64,000 nt of DNA from Centrapalus pauciflorus (lineage: Eukaryota; Streptophyta; Magnoliopsida; Asterales; Asteraceae), in NCBI GenBank assembly GCA_020465985.1, contig JAANYP010002803.1, forward strand, positions 62,001-126,000, given 5' to 3'. A model generated the notes under the pieces. The model worked only from the letters and a program-made list of their open reading frames with translations. It searched no databases and was not told the DNA's origin. This document shows, piece after piece, positions 56,144 through 64,000 of this stretch. Every line of letters starts with the position of its first letter. Positions within the stretch are counted from its first letter, which is position 1. The position numbers and the translations under genes are program-made.

Positions 56144-58180
56144 TGTAACACCCTCCCTTAACCCGGAAATGTCACGTCAATTCAATACACAGGTGGCATA
56201 TCGCAATAGCTCTATTATGCACACGTCACAGGATAAACTAGAATTACTGATAATTTAAAACTTTTGTACAATCACTGTCAACATATAATCCGCTAATTAC
56301 ATAAGCCCAAAAGCTGCTAGCATAATTAACACTGATTAGATAATTACACGAAACTAACACAAGGCTTCCCAGATAGTTCCCGACCCGAGCTCATCAAGCA
56401 CGGCAGCTAATCCTGTCACTGATATCCTGAACATGGAAGACTCGAATACGTAAGCTCGAAAGCTCGTGAGTACTCGAGGGTTAGACTCTGCACAGAATAC
56501 ACGTAGCACATATACACATAGCACATACACACAAGCAATCTCTAGCTCGGTCCCTGACAATCATCATCACAATACAGGTATGAACACATAGCATGAGATC
56601 CCAAGCCCTGCACAGAATCACTGAAGGGGGACCCTTCCCCAGCTAACGACCGTGCGCACCGGTGGTTAGCTCACACCCTGTAGCACGGGCGCGAACCGGC
56701 TACAGGCCCTGCCGTGTATACACGCCCCAAGGACTGTTAGGGACAGTCAACCCGCGCGATCACACATCGCGAATCACCGTCCGCATGGAACTCATCACGG
56801 ATCCCCGGACTGGATCTCATCTCATGCACATATATCACATATGTAGGAATAGAATCATACCTGTGGCTCACGTCCCTGTCTCTTTCACAATACACAATAC
56901 GCACATATACAAAACTAACTGCACAATTATGACTCAGAAAACAGTCCCGCGGTTTAGAAAAGAACTCGGGTACTCACCTGATCGATCCACTAATCCCGGA
57001 ATCTCTGACTCGGCTCGGCTCGCTGACTCGTCCCTGAAATTACACAAATCCCAACTCGTTAACACAAATCCACGAACACATATTACAAACTCATAATGAG
57101 CTTAACTCGAACCCAAAAGCAACCCCCAACCGAATCCCAAAACTCTAACTCGAAAACAACCCCGATGAAACCCCGAGAACTCGATCAAAACCCGACCCAA
57201 AATAATTCCAACAATTTCCCGAACACCCAACAAAATATAACCCAAAATCCCAAGCGGAACCCAACTCCTAAAACCCTCGAACCGACCCGAAACCCCGAAA
57301 CAATCCCAACCGAAAGCCTCGAAAACCCGACTCACAATAATCTCAAACGAAACACGACTCAATAAATCACATAACCCAAATACATCTACCATGAACCAAC
57401 ACGACTCGGATACAGCCCCAAACAAGCAACCGATGCTCGAAATTCGGCCGAAACAGCCCTGCCCCCGATCTCGCCCGCGCTCCAGCCCAATCTCGCCCGC
57501 ACTGCTGCCGGCCGCGTCGCGACCGCGCCCAGGGCATCGCGGCCGCGATCCCTGACTGCTTGCTCCTTCCCTGCTCGCCGATCTGGTTCTGTCCAGAGGT
57601 AAAATCCTCTATCCCGACCCGATTTCAGCCATGGAAACATCTCTAAATCCATGTCTAACTTCATCATATTAACTCAAAACTATTTTACTCAAACCCAATA
57701 CCATATATCTCGTAAATTAGAAGCCAAAATCATGAAATCTTACCTCCAAATCTCAAGAACACTCAACAATGGAGTTGGAGATCAATTCCTGCAATTAACC
57801 TTGAATTTTGAAGCTTTCTTGCTGCTGGAAAGCCTCGAACACACACACTATACACACACTTTCACACATACTTTTGGTTCCCAAGTAAGGAAAGGGGGAA
57901 ATAAAAACGCACGTATATATTTTCTCTATTTTCGGCGGGTTCCAACCCATTAACCCGAACCCGATACTCAATTTTCACATTTAATATCCACTTAATCCAA
58001 TTAATTCCACGAACCCAATTATATAATTAATCCACTAAATTTATAATCCGGAGACACGTAACTCGCAAACCCGACACGTAGAATCCACTACTCGGGTTCT
58101 CATTGGCCCAACACGAAAATAATTATTTAAACATCCACTCAAATAATTCCACGCAATTATCTCGAAAATGGGATGTTACA
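56144..58180 (-). repeat. 3' LTR of gag-only element
   Basis: On the + strand it runs TGTAACACCCTCCC...GGGATGTTACA. It holds a GC-rich patch (57460-57560) with GCGGCCGCGAT and GTCGCGACCGCG palindromic words. Long open frames inside are repeated in both LTRs and have no domains; I do not call them genes. Confidence 0.95.
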
Positions 58181-58194
58181 AATCCTCCCCTCTT
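58181..58194 (-). other. Polypurine tract of gag-only element
   Basis: Minus strand AAGAGGGGAGGATT directly precedes the 3' LTR. Confidence 0.85.
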
Positions 58195-59082
58195 AAAAAG
58201 ATTCCGTCCCCGGAATCTATCGCAAATTGATTCGCAATTATACACCTCTATGTTAAATCTCCGAAACTTTAGCTCATAACTCTCGATATTATTATCAACA
58301 ACTCTGCTGAATTCGCATTTGAACTCTGAATGTCACAATCATCACTAATGCACGCCTCTATTTCAATTTTCGAAGTAAATCAATTCTCTCGAATCTTTAA
58401 CTCAATTAGACAATCCACTAATAACTCGGTTAAATCCCCTAATTCACATATCGGCAACTGGTATATCCCCTATTTACATAATCTTCACGTGGCGTCACCT
58501 CATAAGCCACTCAATCCACATATAATCTCAATTCATCGATTTTCACTCTCTTTTATCACATGCTCAGATAGCTCTATATAGATCATCCACTAACACAACT
58601 CATAAAGACATCTCCATCGGATCATCAAACGCAAACTCATAATCATGGTCAAACTCATAAAGGGATTAAATCCACTCTCAATAGGTTAATCCATTATCAC
58701 AACAGAACTTTCAACTCTTTTCACCGCAACCGATAAACGCATCTCATAAAACGCAATATCATGGATATGGATAGCACACACAATGATTTAAATCCAATAC
58801 CAGAAGGATCAATCCACTAGCACATCACAAACACATTCACAAGGATTACTCATATAGCTCACACAACTCAACATGATTAATCCACTAATCATAGCACAAT
58901 ACCCAATCCCAGAGTTGATAACCCATCTTACCACAATATATCCCACTTTTGCACACATACCCAGACATACCAATCTTACGATCACAGACACAACGAATCA
59001 GTCACATACAACAGAACACACACACTTATCACAGACATAACCCAATTACCCGCCCCACAACTGACACACACTCAAAGCAAGC
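58195..59082 (-). other. Non-coding interior of gag-only element
   Basis: About 890 bp between gag and the polypurine tract. It carries repeated ATCCACTAATCA, ATCCACT and CTCATAA words and no pol-like frame. This replaces the whole pol region of a normal Gypsy element. Confidence 0.7.
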
Positions 59083-60426
59083 TCATAAAGACATACCCGA
59101 AACCATATCAGCATCATCCCGAGCTGCCTCTGCAGTCGCCTGAAATACCTGACCCCGCGCCCGAGAATCATGACGGCCGGATGACGACGGCTCAGCTCTG
59201 GCCCCACTGGAACTCGTACCCTGTATCGCTGGCCCCATCTCTGGACAATCTCGCACCCTGTGCCCGCTCCCACAACGGAAGCACAACGGCTCTGGAACAG
59301 TACACGTGGCGGCAGCATGCCCACGCTGACCGCATCGATAACACCGAGGCACGCACGGCCCACTATGACGTCGGTGGCATCTCGGGCACTCCCGATCTCC
59401 AACCGAACTGTCTCCCCTATCGCCCCCATCTCGAGGCCTCTGCCCTACGCTGCTCTGACTCTGTCCTGTATATCTTGAACTCTGTCTCTGACTCTGACTG
59501 CCTGATCGTTGGCTTTGTCTCGGTCCACCCGACTTCTGCTCCCTGTCCCAGTCTCTGTCTCTATCTCTGTCTCGTCTGTCTCTCAAACTCTGACCCGAAC
59601 GCCGCTCCCGGGAATCATCTCTTGAATGCCTCCGGTCTCTCGAGGACTGCTCGGGAGTTCTCACACGCCTCCGCTGAAAGGACGGGTCCTCTCTTTGCTT
59701 GGCAATCTCCCGCTCTCTGATGCGGGCCATCTCTAACGTTCTAGCGAAGGTAGGCGTCTCATGCATCCCAACAAACTCCCTGATATCGGCTCGCAGTCCA
59801 TCAATGAACGCATCGGCTTTTCGCTGCTCGGTGGCGATGTGATGGGTGGCAAACTGCGAATACTCATTAAACTGATCTACATACTGCTGCACTGTCATCC
59901 CGCCCTGCTGCAAATGCAAGAACCGACGCTCCATCTCTCGTCTCTCATCTCTGGGAATATATTGCAGCTCGAACACGGCTCTAAACTGATCCCAGGTCAT
60001 CGCATAAGCTGCAGAAGATGTCATAGTCGACTCGATAGATTTCCACCACTGAGATGCCCCTCCCCTCAACAGATAAGCTGCATACCCCACCATATCCCTC
60101 GGCTCCACATGCGCAACTCGAAAAGCAGCCTCTACCTCGCGCTCCCATGCCATAGCCATCCCTGGCTCACCCCCACCTCTAAACTCTGGCGGATTCCCGG
60201 TCATGAAATCCTTGAACGAACCCCCTCGCCGAGACGTAGATGAAGAGGCACCTGTACCCATATCCTGACCACCCCCAGCACGTGGTCCCATGCCCTGATC
60301 CTGTTCCCGCTCTTGCTCTCTCTGCTGCCTGTAAAACTCGGTCAACACCCCCAGGAGCTCTGACTTGCGAATGAACTCGTCCCCTGGTGGCTTACCCGCG
60401 CCGGATCCCTCGCCTTGATCTGCCAT
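59083..60426 (-). CDS. Gag protein of the gag-only element, intact
   Basis: 447 residues from the ATG at 60426; an upstream in-frame ATG at 60450 would add eight. I prefer MADQGEGSG as the start because it resembles other plant Gypsy Gag N-termini. A Retrotrans_gag core lies at about 70-240 (FMTGNPPEFRGGGEPGMA, AYLLRGGASQWW, YIPRDERREMERRFLHLQQG). Next is an Arg/Asp/Ser/Gln-rich basic stretch (RDRRDRDRDRDWDRE). Then come cysteine-rich motifs: CPRCHRRHSGPC, a canonical CCHC knuckle CYRCGQRGHAAATC, and CFRCGSGHRVRDC. It ends DDADMVSGMSL, at about the point where the protease would begin in full-length elements. The frame is uninterrupted, so selection on Gag or recent origin is likely. Confidence 0.93.
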   Translation of the reverse strand: MADQGEGSGAGKPPGDEFIRKSELLGVLTEFYRQQREQEREQDQGMGPRAGGGQDMGTGASSSTSRRGGSFKDFMTGNPPEFRGGGEPGMAMAWEREVEAAFRVAHVEPRDMVGYAAYLLRGGASQWWKSIESTMTSSAAYAMTWDQFRAVFELQYIPRDERREMERRFLHLQQGGMTVQQYVDQFNEYSQFATHHIATEQRKADAFIDGLRADIREFVGMHETPTFARTLEMARIREREIAKQREDPSFQRRRVRTPEQSSRDRRHSRDDSRERRSGQSLRDRRDRDRDRDWDREQKSGGPRQSQRSGSQSQRQSSRYTGQSQSSVGQRPRDGGDRGDSSVGDRECPRCHRRHSGPCVPRCYRCGQRGHAAATCTVPEPLCFRCGSGHRVRDCPEMGPAIQGTSSSGARAEPSSSGRHDSRARGQVFQATAEAARDDADMVSGMSL

Positions 60427-60593
60427 AACTATCTGCACAAACCAAAACAATTGAGAACCATAGATAAATCACCCAGCGTTATACACTAAGCCAGGTTAAT
60501 TAATTCCACTAAAATCACTCGCAATAAATCCCCCACGGATCGAAACAAGGTTTAAGTTAAGCATCCACTAATGATACTCAGACTTCAAACTTG

Positions 60594-60605
60594 GCTCTGA
60601 TACCA
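60594..60605 (-). other. Primer-binding site of gag-only element
   Basis: Minus strand TGGTATCAGAGC, three bases inside the 5' LTR: complementary to initiator-Met tRNA. Confidence 0.92.
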
Positions 60606-60608
60606 TGC

Positions 60609-62645
60609 TGTAACACCCTCCCTTAACCCGGAAATGCCACGTCAATTCAATACACAGGTGGCATATCGCAATAGCTCTATTATGCACACGTCACAGGATA
60701 AACTAGAATTACTGATAATTTAAAACTTTTGTACAATCACTGTCAACATATAATCCGCTAATTACATAAGCCCAAAAGCTGCTAGCATAATTAACACTGA
60801 TTAGATAATTACACGAAACTAACACAAGGCTTCCCAGATAGTTCCCGACCCGAGCTCATCAAGCACGGCTGCTAATCCTGTCACTGATATCCTGAACATG
60901 GAAGACTCGAATACGTAAGCTCGAAAGCTCGTGAGTACTCGAGGGTTAGACTCTGCACAGAATACACGTAGCACATATACACATAGCACATACACACAAG
61001 CAATCTCTAGCTCGGTCCCTGACAATCATCATCACAATACAGGTATGAACACATAGCATGAGATCCCAAGCCCTGCACAGAATCACCGAAGGGGGACCCT
61101 TCCCCAGCTAACGACCGTGCGCACCGGTGGTTAGCTCACACCCTGTAGCACGGGTGCGAACCGGCTACAGGCCCTGCCGTGTATACACGCCCCAAGGACT
61201 GTTAGGGACAGTCAACCCGCGCGATCACACATCGCGAATCACCGTCCGCATGGAACTCATCACGGATCCCCGGATTGGATCTCATCTCATGCACATATAT
61301 CACATATGTAGGTTTAGAATCATACATGTGGCTCACGTCCCTGTCTCTTTCACAATACACAATACGCACATATACAAAACTAACTGCACAATTATGACTC
61401 AGAAAACAGTCCCGCGGTTTAGAAAAGAACTCGGGTACTCACCTGATCGATCCACTAATCCCGGAATCTCTGACTCGGCTCGGCTCGCTGACTCGTCCCT
61501 GAAATTACACAAATCCCAACTCGTTAACACAAATCCACGAACACATATTACAAACTCATAATGAGCTTAACTCGAACCCAAAAGCAACCCCCAACCGAAT
61601 CCCAAAACTCTAACTCGAAAACAACCCCGATGAAACCCTGAGAACTCGATCAAAACCCGACCCAAAATAATTCCAACAATTTCCCGAACACCCAACAAAA
61701 TATAACCCAAAATCCCAAGCGGAACCCAACTCCTAAAACCCTCGAACCGACCCGAAACCCCGAAGCAATCCCAACCGAAAGCCTCGAAAACCCGACTCAC
61801 AATAATCTCAAACGAAACACGACTCAATAAATCACATAACCCAAATACATCTACCATGAACCAACACGACTCGGATACAGCCCCAAACAAGCAACCGATG
61901 CTCGAAATTCGGCCGAAACAGCCCTGCCCCCGATCTCGCCCGCGCTCCAGCCCGAACTCGCCCGCACTGCTGCCGGCCGCGTCGCGACCGCGCCCAGGGC
62001 ATCGCGGCCGCGATCCCTGGCTGCTTGCTCCTTCCCTGCTCGCCGATCTGGTTCTGTCCAGAGGTAAAATCCTCTATCCCGACCCGATTTCAGCCATGGA
62101 AACATCTCTAAATCCATGTCTAACTTCATCATATTAACTCAAAACTATTTTACACAAACCCAATACCATATATCTCGAAAATTAGAAGCCAAAATCATGA
62201 AATCTTACCTCCAAATCTCAAGAACACTCAACAATGGAGTTGGAGATCAATTCCTGCAATTAACCTTGAATTTTGAAGCTTTCTTGCTGCTGGAAAGCCA
62301 CGAACACACACACTATACACACACTTTCACACATACTTTTGGTTCCCAAGTAAGGAAAGGGGGAAATAAAAACGCACGTATATATTTTCTCTATTTTCGG
62401 CGGGTTCCAACCCATTAACCCGAACCCGATACTCAATTTTCACATTTAATATCCACTTAATCCAATTAATTCCACGAACCCAATTATATAATTAATCCAC
62501 TAAATTTATAATCCGGAGACACGTAACTCGCAAACCCGACACGTAGAATCCACTACTCGGGTTCTCATTGGCCCAACACGAAAATAATTATTTAAACATC
62601 CACTCAAATAATTCCACGCAATTATCTCGAAAATGGGATGTTACA
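60609..62645 (-). repeat. 5' LTR of gag-only element
   Basis: Same length and ends as the copy at 56144-58180. Differences by eye include GTCACG/GCCACG, CAGCTA/CTGCTA and CCAATCTC/CCGAACTC. Confidence 0.95.
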
Positions 62646-62650
62646 TATTA

Positions 62651-63093
62651 TGCACGGTTTCTTTCTTTATTAAGGGTTCCAATTTAGAAGCAATATACAC
62701 ATTCAATTCTAATTTTCAATTTTCAATTTTATTTACTTACAATAAAAGCCTTAAACAAGATCTGCCCAATACTGTTTGCTTTTAAAAGAGTCTGTTTTCA
62801 CTCATGGTCAATTGTATGTTACCTATCTAGAGTTATAAGTAGATAGTGTTTAAAAGTTCTAATATTAGATAAGGATGATAGTTAGCAACAAGACAATAAA
62901 TGTTATATACAAAGAGGTATTTTTCGATTTATGATTTATCTTGAATCCATATGCTATATTTTTTGTATTTATATCTAATAATCTATGGTACATTCTATAA
63001 ATTCTAATGAATAAGTAACTGAATGGGATTTGTGTTTTTTCTATGATGTTATTCGTCATCATATATTAATAACACATGTATTTTAATTAGAAA
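62651..63093. other. Intergenic, nothing recognised
   Basis: About 440 bp of AT-rich sequence between the gag-only element and the last Helitron. Confidence 0.5.
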
Positions 63094-64000
63094 CTAGTTT
63101 ATAACCCACGTATTACGTGGATATATTTAATTAAATTTATTTATATAAAATGTATATGAGTAAAAATAAAAACATACAAAAATAATAATTGTGTTTATTT
63201 TTTATTATTTACATATTAAAAAATAGAGTATATTTTTAAAAATATTATATTGTATTTATCTTTTATTTTTTATAAGTTGTAATTATCTTTTTGGTGAACA
63301 TAGAGGTGACATGTGAAATTTGATGTTTTCCTTTATTATACATAATAATAATAATTTCCACAACTAATTCAAATTTTAACATTTGGATCTAATTATAATT
63401 ATTATGGATAATAATTAATGATATATATTTATTTTTGGTAAGCATTAATTTTAAATGTTACAAAATCTAATTTATTACTAATTAATTAATGAAAAAAATA
63501 AAGTCAAAATTTAATGCAATTAAGTTAAGGTGTTAAATTTGAAAAAAGAAGTGGAAAAATAAAATTTTGTTGTATTGTAGAAGTGACATATGACATGAAT
63601 TGTTTTTTTTATTATAATATATAGGTTAATCAACCCATGTATTACACGGGTTGATTTAGAAAATACATATTTTTTTATATTATAATAAATTAATATAAAA
63701 TTTATATAGAATTAAAATAAAAAAATTGAAAGCTAGTTAAATCAAAGATAAAAAAATACTTAGTTGTTTGATATTAAATAAAAAATATTATTATATTGTA
63801 TTATTAAAAACAGATAATATGTGTTTGCAAAAAATGTTTCTTTAATTTTTATTAACTTCAAATATGAAATATCAATGTAAGAAACAAAAAACTTCAATTA
63901 TGTGAATGTGTATATATTTTGAAAATGATAAAATATAAAAATGAAATATCTGAAAATCAACAATCAAAATTTATCATATTCACAATTGAAGTTTTATCAA
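63094..64000 (-). mobile_element. Helitron, 3' part; continues past the window
   Basis: Starts CTAG (minus-strand 3' end) with hairpin CCACGTA-T-TACGTGG at about 63106-63120, then sequence highly similar to 22698-23640. It carries the second internal hairpin CAACCCATGTA/TACACGGGTTG (63631-63653). The 5' end lies outside the window. Confidence 0.75.

Larger units (their letters stand above)
56144..62645 (-). mobile_element. Gag-only Gypsy-type LTR element (TR-GAG-like), complete
   Basis: Two LTRs of identical length (2037 bp) at 56144-58180 and 60609-62645, flanked by a perfect 5-bp target duplication TATTA (56139-56143 and 62646-62650). By eye the LTRs differ at about 16 positions (0.8%), so insertion was recent. 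Orientation is minus: the primer-binding site is at 60605-60594 and the polypurine tract at 58194-58181. The 2.4-kb interior encodes only Gag; protease, reverse transcriptase, RNase H and integrase are absent. It is non-autonomous and would need enzymes from a full-length relative. Confidence 0.95.

Noticed and set aside
57102..57667. Two long minus-strand frames (107 and 93 codons), repeated at 61567-62132
   Set aside because: They lie in GC-rich LTR sequence and occur twice only because both LTRs carry them; no domain is visible.
59181..60243. Plus-strand frames of 179 and 160 codons
   Set aside because: Antisense shadows of the Gag gene.

Overview
This window is nuclear DNA from a flowering plant, most likely a eudicot. 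The signs are spliced GT-AG and GC-AG introns, plant-type Copia and Gypsy LTR retrotransposons primed by initiator-Met tRNA, hAT, Helitron and Mutator-like elements, (AT)n-rich intergenic DNA and a chloroplast ycf2 fragment inside an intron. I cannot name the species. All calls come from reading the sequence; no database search was run.

There is one recognisable host gene, an RPAP3/Spaghetti-type TPR co-chaperone subunit on the + strand. Its 11 coding exons lie between 27403 and 53552. They make a 414-codon reading frame with a TPR domain that keeps its carboxylate-clamp residues, and an RPAP3_C domain at the C-terminus. About 1.2 kb of coding sequence is spread over 26 kb because transposons fill the introns. 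Two introns use GC-AG borders. A 5-kb non-autonomous hAT element ends 61 bp before the start codon.

Layout. 1-6290 is a mosaic of microsatellites, a degenerate AATCTCGGAT array, small palindromic elements abutting microsatellites, and the 3' part of a + strand Gypsy element whose 2.6-kb LTR holds a 34-bp tandem repeat. 6291-19250 is a 13-kb Sirevirus-like Copia element (5-bp target duplication CTAGA) with decayed gag-pol, a long env-like region after pol, and a Gypsy solo LTR nested in its protease region. 19552-22143 holds a Helitron-type 5' end and a foldback element split by a second solo LTR (target duplication AAAAT). 22376-27341 is the hAT element (target duplication CCTGAAAT), itself carrying one Helitron inserted into another copy of the same family.

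Within the host gene, intron 2 carries a Mutator-like element (29131-30350) that encloses a GC-rich captured segment with an open 161-codon frame. Intron 7 (18 kb) carries Copia debris, hAT MITEs, a 5.7-kb hAT element that is a giant palindrome (37476-43160), and a young, apparently intact Copia element (44587-49665) with non-canonical TA...TA LTR ends. Intron 8 carries a ycf2-derived plastid fragment.

Downstream, 56144-62645 is a complete, recent minus-strand Gypsy-type element with 2037-bp LTRs (target duplication TATTA). Between its LTRs it encodes only a Gag protein, so it is a non-autonomous TR-GAG-type element. The window ends in another copy of the Helitron family. The most interesting parts are the intronic hAT palindrome, a likely source of long hairpin RNA, the gene-capturing Mutator-like element, the gag-only retrotransposon and the self-nested Helitrons.
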